From NCBI GenBank assembly GCA_030544235.1, contig CM060469.1, forward strand, positions 15,432,017-15,496,016: a stretch of DNA of 64,000 nucleotides, given 5' to 3'. The notes below the pieces were generated by a model, which was not told the origin of the DNA, ran no database searches, and was given only the letters and a program-made list of their open reading frames with translations. The stretch comes from Lepturacanthus savala (taxonomy: Eukaryota; Chordata; Actinopteri; Scombriformes; Trichiuridae). Position 1 is the stretch's first letter. Every line of letters starts with the position of its first letter. Positions 1-12,900 of this stretch are shown piece after piece. The position numbers were made by a program, and so were the translations under genes.

Positions 1-180
1 ATTTAAACATAAGGGAAGGTGTGTGAAAGGGTGACGCCAAGAGTCTAAAGAAAGAAATCCACCGTCCAACCTATCAGCTGACCATCTTCCTCTCTGTGTT
101 CTACCAGGACGCTCCTGTGACCTTTGACCCCCCGCGGTCAACAGGCAATTACTGCTCAAGTGAAACCAGCTCTGTTATTT

Positions 181-683
181 TAATCCATTAACAGATAATT
201 TTCCCTTTTTTTTTAATAATTTTTTTGCTTATTTTCTTGATTTTGCTCATTTTAGTCTTGTTTTCTTAAAACGATATTAAATTGTTTGATTTGTTATCTT
301 AATGTTGTCTTCTTTAATCTCATTTATAGGCTTTTTTATCTCATTATTCTGAATTTTTATCACAAATTCTTTGAAAAACTTCATCATCTGCCAATGGAAT
401 AAGACAATTAAAGATTATTCCACTCTATATTGGACTAAGTGTACCAATAAAATGCTGGTTTGTTTATGCTGTTTACAGGGGAAAGATTACCTTCTTACCT
501 TCAAGTTCTTTTTAAGGATCTGAGATAAAAAGTCAGAATTATGAGATTAAAAAAAAATGTCCCGACAACATTAAGACAAAAAGTAAAATAATTTAATCCT
601 ATTTTAAGAAAACAAGACTAAACTGACCAAAATCAAGAAAATAAACAAAAAAAAAATAAAAAAAGAGATATTATCTGTGGAAT
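181..683. repeat. Inverted repeat, arms about 125 bp, spacer about 250 bp
   Basis: Left arm 181-310 contains cttattttcttgattttgct and tttagtcttgttttctta. The right arm 562-683 carries the reverse complement (taagaaaacaagactaaa, aatcaagaaaataaacaaa). The downstream end ttttttgcagtgcac (about 729-744) suggests a MITE boundary. Confidence 0.7.
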
Positions 684-3424
684 AAGACATTTCAAGATAA
701 TTCTACTCAAAGTTGGACTACGAGATTCAATTTTTTTGCAGTGCACACTACTGACTAACGATACTGGAGTTGGAAAAAAGGCCCGAAGGCAGCTCTCTTC
801 AGAAAATGTCCAGCGCTTTTATACCAAAACATAATCACCGCGCAATTGTTCTAAATTGTTTCCTAATTTGTCCAGACCGTGAATTACCCTCCTCTTTCCT
901 TCCTGTGTTCTTTTCTTCTCCCATCATCGTCGCTTTCTGTGGCACGCCGCCACGCGAGCCCCAGCTGCACCGAAAGCGGCGGCAGCCAAGATCATCAGCT
1001 GGGCTTCGGATCGGTGGCGGCGGTGCGGCCCGTGGCACCGGGAGCGGGGGGGCGGCCAATAACGGAACACCACCACGGGGTCAAGAGCACTTGGTCTTTG
1101 TAGATTAGTGCGTGCGGTTTTCTGGATTATTTTAACCGCCTTGAAGCTCTTCACACAAAGCGAAACCATCCCCAGAAATTACACAGTAATAGCCAAGTTG
1201 AAGCTTTATCAGATTTGAGGTTTTGGATCAAGCTCTAGACATGCTGGAGACTTTGGATTTCTCCACAAACCTGCTATCTCAGGCAAAAAAAAAAAAAAAG
1301 AAAAAGAAATGTGCATGTGTGCGCAATTTGCTCAATTCAAGACAGCTCCACTTGTCAGCCGAAACTAAAGAGGGAGCCAGATAGTTTCATTTTTCCAAGC
1401 AGCACAGACATCATTCCAGATGTTAACCAGTGCCTTTCTTTTTTTTTTTTTTTTTTACAAAATGGGAGATTCAAGGTGCCCTGTAATGGGCTGTGTGTGG
1501 GAGCGCCCCGGGCTCCCTGGTTGATACACTGTGAAGAATTTCTGACACACACACACACACACTCAATCTCCGATTCTTTGTCTGAACCATGCCACATGCG
1601 CTCCCCTTAAAGTAAACCAATGGGGGACTCATCATGAAGCTCTTTCAGCACAGCGTAACTCCCTGATCCATAAGAGCGAGGGAGGTTTTTTTTGTTTTTT
1701 TTGTCATTCTGAAGGATCTGGTTTTAATGAAAGAAACCGGCTCGAGAAAATAACTCCCCATTTCTCTCTGTCCAAAAGAGGCTCCAACCCTCAGCTATGT
1801 GGCATTGAGCAACTCATCCCAAGCTCCAAGGGCCACTAATTGCTTTTAGACACAGATGGAGAACACAAGTCAGCCTCTCCCTTCAGCGCCAGGCTATTTG
1901 ATTTGCCCTAGATTGCATACATGCAGTTAAAAGCTTTTGATGGCCGCCCATAAACCATCTCTAAAGGCACTTTAAAGAAGTAAAAAGGAGGAGTGAAAAT
2001 CTGTCTTCAATTTTCAAAGAGAGAGAGAGGATGGGGGGGATAACATCGCCAAGGTCTGTAACAGACTGCAGATTCCAACACGGTTGAATAGATCAGCTTA
2101 AAATTACACTCGGTTCGTCTGATAGGAATTATTAAATTGCACAGGACTGGATCATGTCGGCTAGTAGTGTTTGGTCTGTACACTGGATCTGTCTGGTGCA
2201 GAATGTCGCAGAGATCTGCGACCAGATGTCCCGCCACTGCAGGAAGAGTCTCATCTGTAGCAGGGAATAGACTCGGAGATGCTGGAAAACCACAGTCAAC
2301 ACGAGGCCTGAACCATCTTTTAGATCCAAAACCACGATTTCAGGCAATCTTGAGATTGTCACAACGGTGATTTTTTTTTTAACTGCCGTTTTCCTAACCT
2401 AGGTTTTGTTTCGTCGACTATTTTACACGTGTATGCCACCTCCCTGACCTCGCACTGCTTTAAGTTAAAAGACTTTTTTGCTCGATTTTTAGTTAAGACG
2501 TAGATTTGTCTCTTTTAGTTCTTCAGTTGTAATAACTGCTTTTACTCGATGTAGCCTATGTACAGCATGTTCCTTGTTAATAAATGGGACCACATTTGAA
2601 ATCAATTCTTGACTAAGCTGCGCTTACATTAGCTTGTGTCATAGAAAGAAAAAAAATAAGTACAGCGTGATTATTCATTAAATTAATGGGTTAATTATTA
2701 AGAAAAACTCAGGATCTTTCCAGGTCTCTCAGACATCAAACAAAGCCCAGACTCCTGCTTATCCAACATGAGAGGAGAGTTATGGCGACGCTGTGGGGTG
2801 GTCATTTCAAACGCCCTTGAGGACGAGGTCAGCAGATTAGTGCTACGATGGCCTCTGACCTCAGATCACTCAGGCTCCTTGACTACTGAGGAATGAGAGG
2901 TCAGCGGTCCGAGCAGAGTTCTGACTCACACATTCTCTGCAGTGCTTCATCTCCTCGCAAGGTCTGAAACGTAACATTAGCTGGGACTTGACCCGATGGC
3001 TGCTGTAGTGCGGTTTGAAGAAACTGGGGGGTGAAATGCATTTAATGAAGTATTTTTAATATAAATTGATTATTCTGGAACATTTTACTATCACCCCCTC
3101 TTTAGAAATTTCATTAAAGATTGCAGTTTATTTATTAGTGTTGCATTGTCCCTTTAAAAGGATTTAAGCAGGTGACAGTGAGTGAGTGAACTTAAATCTA
3201 TTAAACACTCAAGAAGAATTTTTAAGCAGAAACAATCCCAATAAATGAGCATTAAAGGGTCACTTTTTGGCAGGAGAAAAAAATACTCATAATTGTATTG
3301 TCCTTGTATTGTACTTTTAAAGGTATATGAAAAATGCTGCATTACTTATAATTTAGGGCACAGAAGATCAAACTTTTTGGCAGATCGACATATTGATCGA
3401 TATTATTATCATGAAAACAAATAA

Positions 3425-3582
3425 AGAGAAAGAGAAAAATGTAAGAAATAGAAAGTACAGATAATTACGTGTAACAAGTAGAAGGAAAATTACTCCAGTA
3501 AAGTATAGACACCCAAAAATTCTGCTTAAGTTAGGTAACAGTATTTGTACTTTGTTACTTTGTTACTTGACACCTCTGTTTG
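3425..3582. mobile_element. hAT-family (AGTACTTAAGT) MITE fragment
   Basis: Ends ttgttacttgacacctctg, the reverse complement of the left terminus of the 1235-bp element at 60855; preceded by gaaaattactccagtaaagt. Only one end is present. Confidence 0.6.
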
Positions 3583-3879
3583 TTTTATTTCCAACATAAA
3601 TTCTCAAATTTGCACAAATATCGAACACATTTTCCCCCTACATCTCATTTTGTGTAGTACCACAATCTGTTTTGTGTGTGTATATATATATATATATATA
3701 TTTGTTTTTATAGCATTTTAGCATGCTATCCTATTCTATTCTACATGAATGTCTTAAGACTCAAGTAGCCAGACCTCTCAAATATTGTTTGAAAATGGTC
3801 CTCTAAGGAATATGCTCTATTTTTAAGACTCCAAATAGCAGAATGTGATATTTTAAGTGCTTTTTTATTATAAGGAAGG

Positions 3880-4125
3880 TCTAGGTGTTATAAAAAACAC
3901 AGCCCGTATGTCGGGACCATTGTGATGTCACCGCTATCCACTCTCTACCTCCATTAAAATCAGCCAATCAGAAGAGAGGCCCATTAATATCCGTCGGACA
4001 CAAAACGGCCTGTTTTTTATAGACCTCCAGAGAGAAGCTTGAGAGCGGAGGTGTAAAACTAGATTGAGGCGACTTTTAAAAAAACCACAAATATATCTTG
4101 TTGGGGATATCAAAACTTCAAATAA
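3880..4125. mobile_element. CCAATCAG-family MITE, copy 1
   Basis: Landmarks: gtgatgtcac, cagccaatcagaagagaggc, ccattaatat, cctccagagagaa, gtaaaactagattgaggcga. The same order recurs at 37.44-37.73 and 37.80-38.10 kb. It ends about 75 bases from the kif26a exon 3 donor. Confidence 0.65.
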
Positions 4126-4201
4126 AACCCAGTAAGGGTGAACAATCTGGACGAGTTAAACGGCCGGACGGAATGACAATGTGGGACCGTTAAAGACTTA
4201 C

Positions 4202-4660
4202 CGGTTTGGGCTGAGGGAGGAAGTTGTTGACCCTGGAGATGCTCCACATGCCTTCGAGGTACTGCTGCGCCTGGATGGTGACGGAGCCCACGGGTCCGGT
4301 GAGCTGCCCCCCCGCCACCGTCACCTGGACGCTGGCCTTGGGACCGGACGGGCCCTGCGACCAGCCCGGCACCCTGTGGCGCTCCCCCAGCGGCAGGACG
4401 GAGTGGGCGACGTGTTGGCCTTTGGACAGCTGCTTGGACGCCGGAGACGCGGCGAACCTGGAGGGCTGCGGCAGGAGCGATCTGGCGGGCATGGCGGCCG
4501 CGTCCGAGGCGAAGGCGAGGACGGGGGCGTGCAGCGTCTGCAGGGCCTCCTGCCTCAGTTGGCGGCGAGGCGTGAAGCACACCTGGCAGCAGCCGACGCC
4601 GGCCTCATGGCTCCCTGGTGTTTGGAGCTGCTCGAACAGAAACGTCGCATATCCGGGGTC
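4202..4660 (-). CDS. kif26a: kif26a exon 3 (second CxxC motif, conserved pre-motor segment)
   Basis: 153 codons, phase 0 at both ends. Begins DPGYATFLFEQLQTPGSHEA, has CCQVCFTPRRQLRQEALQTL, a Pro/Ser/Ala-rich linker, and ends SVTIQAQQYLEGMWSISRVN then NFLPQPKP. Acceptor ctccgcag, donor CCG|gtaagt. The exon is markedly GC-rich. The open frames seen on the opposite strand here are shadows. Confidence 0.93.
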
Positions 4661-7600
4661 CTGCGGAGCAGACGAATGCAAGAAATGCAGTTTTAAAAAC
4701 TGATCTGAAGCATATCTCCCTATCTGTTTCCCAGAAGTTGTCCACATTTTCCAGGCGTGTCAGTGGTCTGCGAGCAGTGTGGTCCCTGTGACTCACTCCC
4801 TGTCTTAATCACTTCCTTTTTTTCTGGGAGGCTGTTTGTTTACACTGAGATGTTGTTTTTTTTTTGTCTGCATGCAACATAAGACAGCTGATCAGGTTCA
4901 ACAGGCATGTGCTCATTTTAACTTCCGACCAAACAAAATCAAAACACCAGGAGACCACTCCGAAATCAAGCCGGGAGGGTGTAGCAGAAGATCCCACAGA
5001 GGCATGAAAAAAAAAACACAAAAGAAAGGAAATGTGTCTTTTATTTATTCTCTAACCGAGAGGTTTCAGCTTATAACATTGTTTTAGAGATGGCATCCAG
5101 CGGAGTTTGGGCCTTTCACATCGCTTCTGAAGAAGGTTCCCCAGGGAGTTTGTCTCTGCTCGGGAGGAATGACAAAAGAAAAAAAAAAAACAGCTGAGGG
5201 GACTCTCGTCCACAAAGCTTTACAATTTACCAGTTTCCCAGCATGAAAACACATGATAATCCACCAAATGTGGAAATAACCACCTCTTCCAGAACAGCTA
5301 TACAGAGCTGTATTTAAATCCTATGTGAGGGTGGGACGTAACTTTCTCTATTTTAGGGAAGCGAATCACGCACACAAACATTTACACGCACAAACACACA
5401 GGCTATGCGGTCTCTTAAGGGGCATAAAGGGGCACTGGGCTCCTGCCCAATGGAGTCATGACCTAAGAAGGGAGCCCACAGCCCATACATAAATGTTTAT
5501 GGGGCCTTTGCTCCGTGGAACCTCGGAGGTGATCAGGAGGAGCGAAGCAGAGAGGGAGGAACAACAATCCAGTACTCTAACGCAGCGCCACTTAATACAC
5601 AGCTAACCCAATAGACACAGGGACTATAGAGCCCGGCACAGGGACATTAAATCGGCCCAATGAAAGCAGCTCAGCACAAAGACTTTTAAATGACCTTTCT
5701 CTGCAAACACCAACTGTATTAAAACTACAGGACCGTCAGCGGATGGAACAATTTTCTAGCATGCTAACTGAGAAGATAAGGTTAATGCTTTACGATATTG
5801 TGCTGCAATTATTAATCGATTAGCTGACCACCATTAAATTAGTTGCTGTTTTGATAAAGGAATAATCTATTTGAGTTATTTTTAGGAAGAAAATGTCAAA
5901 AATCTCTGGTTCCAGCTTCTCAGATCTGATGATTTTTCGTGTTTCTTTAGTCTTCTATAATAATAAACTGAAGATCTTTGGGTTGTAGACTGTTGGTGGA
6001 CAGGGTACTTAGATACTGTACCTAGGTACAGTCATTTAAAAATATTCAATTACAAGTTCCAAAGTCCTGAATGTATTATCAGCAAAATGTACTTAAAGTA
6101 TCGGAAGTAAAAGTACTCATTATACAAGGTTATTGTAGTATAATTTATAGCTGCAATGGGTAGTCAATTAGTCGCCAACTATTCATAATCAATTAGTCAA
6201 GTAGTTTCCAATTATAACATTAATTTTGATAATCGATTTGAGTTTTTTTAAGAAGTAAATGTCCAAATTTTCTGGTTCTAGATCTAAAAGATCATTTTGT
6301 GATTTCTTTAGTCTTCTATAATAATAAACTGATGATCTTTGGGTTGTGGACTGTTCTTATGGATAAAAAAACAGACCTTTTAGGTTGCATATTCGGCCTT
6401 GGGAGACAGCGATCAACATTTTACACCATTTAATGAACCAAAACCAGAAGGAGGATTTAGAAAACCCCATGAATCTCACTGCAATTGACAGACTGAAAAC
6501 CAGCAGCTAATGTGTATTAAGGGCAATATGGTGTCAAGTGAATGGATTTAAACGTAAGAAGCTTACAGTAGGAACGTGATAGCACTCCGATTAGAAAATG
6601 ACATCTCACGCTGCACGAATGTTTTCCGCCAGGTAGGATATTTATGCACGAGACAAGGCGATTCTACTGGAATTAGATGAACAAATTAAGAGTGAAATGT
6701 GAGAAACAGCTTCACCTGCATGCTTCATATACACAGGAGACTGCAGGAAAGTCATAATCAGCTGACTCCGCCCTTCCATCCCCCCTTACCCTCTACCCTC
6801 TGATCACCCTCTACCCACCTCAGGGCACTGGTAGATGAGGAAATCAATTCCCCTCTCTCCATCTCTCTCTCCATCTCTCTCTCTGCATTGTTAGGTGTTG
6901 ATTTAGGAGAGCTAATAAAAAGACACACAAAACTGAGCCCATCTGCTATTCAGTCGGGTTTCTGGAGGTTAGAGAGCGGGCTTCTCCTGTAAAGCTGTCT
7001 GTAAGCTTTATGCCCAGCGGAGTGAATAAAGGGTCATGGCCACAGGGCCTATGAGGATGATGGCGTCGATGATGAGGAGGATGATGATGATGGAGGAGGA
7101 GGAGGAGAAGGAGAATGATGAAACTGCAAGGCCACACAATCCATCTGTGGACAACTCATAAGAGGCGGAAGAAGAGGACGGCAAGGAAAGGACATAAAGA
7201 TCAGGAGATACGAGGACAATCTTTCTGGAGGATTGAATAGAAACGTATAGAAGTTTTAACTCTTTCTGCAAACCCGAAGAGTCACGGCTACAACGTGTTT
7301 AAGAGGTTACACCTCTGGAAAATGTGAAACACATGACACACAAGATGGTGCACCCCCCCGAAGCCATGTTGTTTCTTTTATTATATGATCTACTACTGAC
7401 AGGTGCAAGTGGGTGTGAAGAGTAGCTCCACTTCAGAGAAGTATGTAACACAGCAGCAGCAGCAGCAGCAACGCTGTCCACACGTTCAAAGCATTCCCAT
7501 CAGGCCGAGAGGCTGTGGAGCCGCTCCTTTGGCCCATTGTTCCGTACAAGTGGGAGAGGCGGTTTTGGTTTTCAAGCGCAGATCTCTGTCCGTGAGGGGG

Positions 7601-9926
7601 AATCAAACAGCACGGGCCGGGCCGGGAGAGATCAGAGCGGTGGGAGGAGGAGGCTGCGGCCGTTGCCTGGAGGCCTGCGGGTGGTTGTGTTGGTTTACTG
7701 CCTGTCAGCGCTGATCTTTATTAAACTCCGGGGACGAATGCAGTCAGACGCTATGGCCTTATTATGGAAAAGGGGAGAGGAAGAGAGGAAGCCCCCCCCC
7801 CCCGCCTGCGGAACGAGGCCTTCGCCGACCTCACAGGAGCCGAGTTTGTCTACCTCGCCCTCACTGTGATGAAAAAGCGAGGCGGCGGCCGCGGATTTGA
7901 TGGAGAGCGTCATCAACAGACAAAACACACCCACGGGCTGATGGGAACAAGCTCAGCCGGAACCACTTACGGACGAGGGGATGAGGGGAGAAAGATGTGA
8001 GAAAGATTTCTCCTCCCTCGGCTTCCTCAGGGCACAAACAGAACCCGGGGCAAAGACTTTTTTTTTTTTTATCAAATCATTTACCCCGAACTCTGACCAG
8101 ATGGCACAAAAAAATGGCCGCCAGACTGTTCCGGCTTTCGGCCTCTAAACGAGCCTCTGATATGGAGATGCAAGTGGATCAACTTAAATCAAGGGAAGGT
8201 CCAAGCAATTTGAAATGCATGGGCCCGGGGGACTTTTAGACACGCTCCATTGAAAATAAAACACATTGTGAAACCCGATTTTTTTTATTCCAGTTAAGCA
8301 TAAAAAAAAAAAAAAACTCCCTGTGACCCGTGAGCGAGGCTAAACTGTGTCCGAGCGCATCCGTGATGAGAAAATATGACGACCGCGAGCCGTTTCCAAG
8401 CCGTTTCCGGGCTCAATGAGTGCGATTTACTTTCTTATTACCGACATCAGTCAATTCTGCCCGGGAATTGGCCCTGAAGTGGCATTATGGAAACGGGACA
8501 TTCGCTCTCCCATGATTCACTCTCCCTTGATTCCTTCAGAGCGGTCATTGTTACGCGCTCAAGCAACGGAAACACGGGCCGGTGTAACAAGTGAAAGTTG
8601 ACTTTAAGATTAAAACACTCAGTCTTCCTTCCCCTTCCTTCCCCTTTTTTTTTTTCCAGGTCGCATTATTCTACCAGCATGGAAACATTCCTCAAAATGA
8701 GTCAGTGCGCTGCTTCGTATCTGTCCTCAATAAACTCTGTTCTCACTGTGCACCAGGCCTGTTTACACGTTACAATTCTTAAGCACTTCCTATGACTGCA
8801 TTTCTTGTAAAAAAAAGAAAAAAAAAAATCAAGACCACACAGCAGCAGCTGCAGAATCTACTGCCTTTTCAACCGTGCTTTTCCCCTGCTTTCCCGGCAA
8901 GGATGCGACTGAGCCAGCTCTGTTTACTTGGCCTGAAATGGTGTTGACCCTAACCACACACACCGTCTCTGTTAGTCCCACCCCACCCCCCACCCCCCAA
9001 TAAACCCCGCGGGAGTCCAGGGGTCCATATCCTGGGGTGAGGATAGGATCTTTTCCAGCAGGCCCTGCTTTCCCACAGGTAGCCGCCGCTCGCCCCTGAC
9101 AAGCCGAGTCACAGGAGAAAAAAAACGAGCACAGCTGCTGGCCTCGCCCCTGGGTGAGTGCAGGGCATTAAGGCAGATTACGTTCCCGGGATAAAAGCGA
9201 CACATCCAGCGGTGTAAATCCCTTTCTGCCCCCTTTTTTGCTCCTTCTCCACCTCCACCTCTCTGACCCGCACACACCCCGAGACAGCCGAGTCAGCTCG
9301 GCTCTCCCTCAAGGAGAAGAGAGGCTGGAAAGGCCTCTGATTAGATATCAAGGAAAAAAAGCTTTTAGTGCCACGGCAGATCTGGGGATAGAGACCATTA
9401 AATTTAACCACTGCCTGCTCAGAGGCAGGAGAACACAATGACTCAGGATGTCACACAAGCATGCTATTTAAGTGTGGGAACGCCTTTGGTAAAACAGGGA
9501 ACGGCTCACCAAATCACATCAAACAGATGTTTGCCCCCCCACCCCACCCCCCGCCCCAAGTCTGCTGACTTGACAGATTTAACGAACCTGTAATAAGACT
9601 TTTCCTCCCAAACAAAGCGTCGGTATCTGCAGAGACACAAGTGCACTGTCATTACCTCGCTGATAACACCCGCAGACAAAAAGCAGACGCTCCCCCGAAT
9701 CGGTTCCCCCCGCTGCCGTCATGATAAAATATTTTTTTTTCCAATTTTTTTTTTTTTTTTTATTGGAGCACTATGAGATTCTATCAAACAATGGCCTAAT
9801 TATCTCGGAAGCTTCTCCGGAATCTCCAACGTTGCTCTGGCTTCTCAAAAGCTGCTGTTCCACTGCTCCTGTTTCTGAGTTTCCTGTAATTGCTTGATGG
9901 TAAATTAGACCTGAGCTGCAACAACA

Positions 9927-9999
<73 letters not shown>

Positions 10000-12900
10000 T
10001 CATTTAACAGACAAAACCCCAAACTTTATATCCATTTAACTTAAAAATCCACAATAACAGGATACAACATCTTAATATAATGCCATAATAATCATATACA
10101 AATTGAATTTGATATGACATTATTTGATGGTTGACATTATTGGAACCATCTCTGAAAGCTAGGTGATTGTTATTAACAATAACATTACCTGTACAAAAAC
10201 CTGATCATTTCAACCTGACTTCCTCTCTGGCAAAAATAGCCTAACCCTACTGTCTATATATTTAGATCAAATTGAGTTTTACCTTATTGGAAGAAGCGCA
10301 TGAGATTTTTGCATCAGTTTTCCCTTAAATGAGCAGCCAGGCCTCCGTGAATAAGGCATCTGCTCACGGCGAGCTGACGGAGACAGATGTCAGCCTGCCT
10401 GCCCTGCGTGATTTAGCCCTTTCCTCCCTTTAACTGTCAGTGAGCTGCCGACAGAAAATGCAAATAGGTTTTACCCCTTAGTGACACTTTCAACACATGA
10501 TGCCACCACCTGTCCCGAGCAGCGCGGTGACACATCCTCTGGTGAGTGATTACAGGCTGCAGCAAAATCTGCCAATCGGAATGAAGATTTACTACTAAAT
10601 ACAGTTGTTAGCTCCTTTTCTTTTGGGGGGGTGGAGATTTTGATAAGATCCAATGTGGCAAAAATAGCTCTTGTGTTTTTTTTTTGGTTTACTTGCTTTC
10701 AAAGCTGCAGCCTACAGCTTTCTCCTGTCATCCGTAAAAACAGATGTCATTATCCATCAAAAAAAAAAAAAAAAGACATAGATCCCGCTGACCCTCAGGT
10801 TAAACATAGACAGAGTCAGATGTAATCACTCACGAGTCTTTAGCAAACCATTAACGACTTCATATAATGATGCGCCCCATGCAGCTCTCCTTACTGACTC
10901 ATATATGTTTTCGTAAACGTGTAATTACATAAAAGGGTTCACTAAACAAGGCTTTACATACAAGGGAGAAACGGGTGAATGAAAGCACGTGTGTGTGCGT
11001 GTGTGTGTTTGTGCGTGTGTGTGTTGCCTCTTGTGTGGCTGTCTCTTTCCACCGCGCCCATCCATCACTCCAAGCCTTTCGCCACTTGGCCAGTTAATTA
11101 CCTTTTCCTGTTCACTCACGCACATAAAGAAAACAAGCCCCTTTCAGAATGTTTGGACAGACTTCACTATACCCCCCCCCATCCACTACCACCACCACAG
11201 CTCCCCCCCCCCCCCCCCTTTTCTGTGTCTTCAGTGGACTCACTAAAGAGCAGAGGTGTCAAACTATTCACATTCAATGCATAGATAGTATCAATACTAT
11301 GATTTAAACATACTTCAATAGAGGTTGAAATATCAAATCAAGCTTTTCAATCAAGAAAAAGTGAAAAAGTACTGGTTTGGAAACGACTTAAAGCATCAAA
11401 GTTAAAGTGATTTAACGTCAATTAAGGACAGAAGCTGAGTAAAATATACATAAAGAACCATACATAAAGAAGTTGTCTTTTTATCTAATATTTTTTCGTT
11501 TTTTAAATCTTATTTTTTGTCTTTTTAGCCAATGATATTAACTTTTTCTCTTATTTTTGAATGATAATAAAACGTAACACAAGTTCAAATTGACTGAAAT
11601 CAAGAAATGAAACTAACATAATTCATAACTCCACTCAATATTGCATTAATTGTACCCAAAACACGATCTTTTCACCTCATCAGATTTCATTTCTTGCAGC
11701 TGATTTATCCAGATAGCTTTAAAATGTAACATAATTGTGTGGAAATGTAAGGAGTAGTAGAAAAAAGTAAAAATAAATAATTACTCCATAAAGTACAGAT
11801 ACCCAGAATTTCTACTTAAGAAAGCTAACAAAGTATTTGTACTTTCTGACCAGACACCTGTGCTGCTGTGTGAGCCAGGAATCAGCCAGGAATGACATCT
11901 TACTACACATCTGCAGGTGATCATCGCTTCAGAGAAACAGATCAGAGATGAGAGAACAGCATAGAGCAGCTCTCCAAACTTTTCTCATTAGCCGGAAAAA
12001 AAACACACACACACACTTGGCTGCATCGCTACATAAACTAGACAAATGAAACTACTTTTCCCTCATCTTTGAATATTTCTCCCTGCCCCGCCGCTGTCAA
12101 GCAGCAAGTCAGCAAGCAGAAGGGCCGCTCGCCACGCTGTCATCACCAGGGACGCGCTGCTGGATTGTGTTTATGTATACTTTCACCAGCAATTGTTCAC
12201 ATCTAATTAGAATGGCAGATTTTTTGGCTCCGAGACGCTCTCAAGGTGGCTTCTCTCCCCCACCCCCCAAACACACTCGACTGTGGAAACCGTCCAAAAT
12301 GAGGAAATGATGAAAAATTCAACAGGCAAGCTGGAGAGGCAGGAGCCAGGTGTTGCTAAAAAAACACAGGTGAGAGCAAGGACAGAAGGGGAGGAGGGAG
12401 GGAGCTGCGTAGAGGGGAAGGGGGGTTAAAATTCCTCTAGTCCATGTACACAGGATAAATAGAAAAGTACAGATTAATCACGCTGCAAAATATGCACATT
12501 TTAAAACATATAACCACTGGCATTTGAAAGCTACTGCTCCGCACATTTGCAAAAGCCCTCATTAATGTTCGGTGTGAGACTAAAGCGATGCTCAGTATTA
12601 GCAACCATCCACTGGAGCCTGTCGAGAGATCTATTTTTGTCCGACAAGAGCCCTCTCTGGAAAACACTCACCACAAAGCACAGGATCCTGATACAATAGT
12701 CTCTTCCAACAGCCTGAAACCAGTACTTCACTTGTGTTTCACCGCCCCCCCTCTCCCCAATTCAGCCTAAACGTAGTGATGACAGCCACCTGCTTCTCCT
12801 CTGTCCCAACTGTCACACAGAGAAAGCTGAGTTCACTTATAGGAGGATTTTCCCATTTTGCCTGGGGGGGGGGGGGGGCACACCAGAGCACCTTCCTGGG

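Larger units (their letters stand above)
1..4201 (-). other. kif26a: kif26a intron 3 (3' part outside window)
   Basis: Non-coding on inspection: no frame resembles the next KIF26A exon (which should lead towards the ASFF-RAAQKL segment). It holds an inverted repeat at the start, a hAT MITE fragment at 3.4-3.6 kb, a CCAATCAG MITE at 3.9-4.1 kb and poly-T/poly-A runs. Short ORFs here have no family signature. Confidence 0.7.

Noticed and set aside
2007..2370. Opposed 76-77 codon ORFs considered as the next kif26a exon
   Set aside because: No resemblance to the KIF26A segment that should follow FLPQPKP, and no phase-0 acceptor/donor pair.
4181..4703. Long plus-strand open frames of 150-170 codons over kif26a exon 3
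   Set aside because: They are antisense shadows of the GC-rich exon; the minus frame has splice sites and KIF26A motifs.
7403..8000. Cluster of overlapping plus-strand ORFs up to 110 codons
   Set aside because: Low-complexity Gly/Arg/Glu content from GA- and GC-rich DNA, no family signature, no supporting splice sites.
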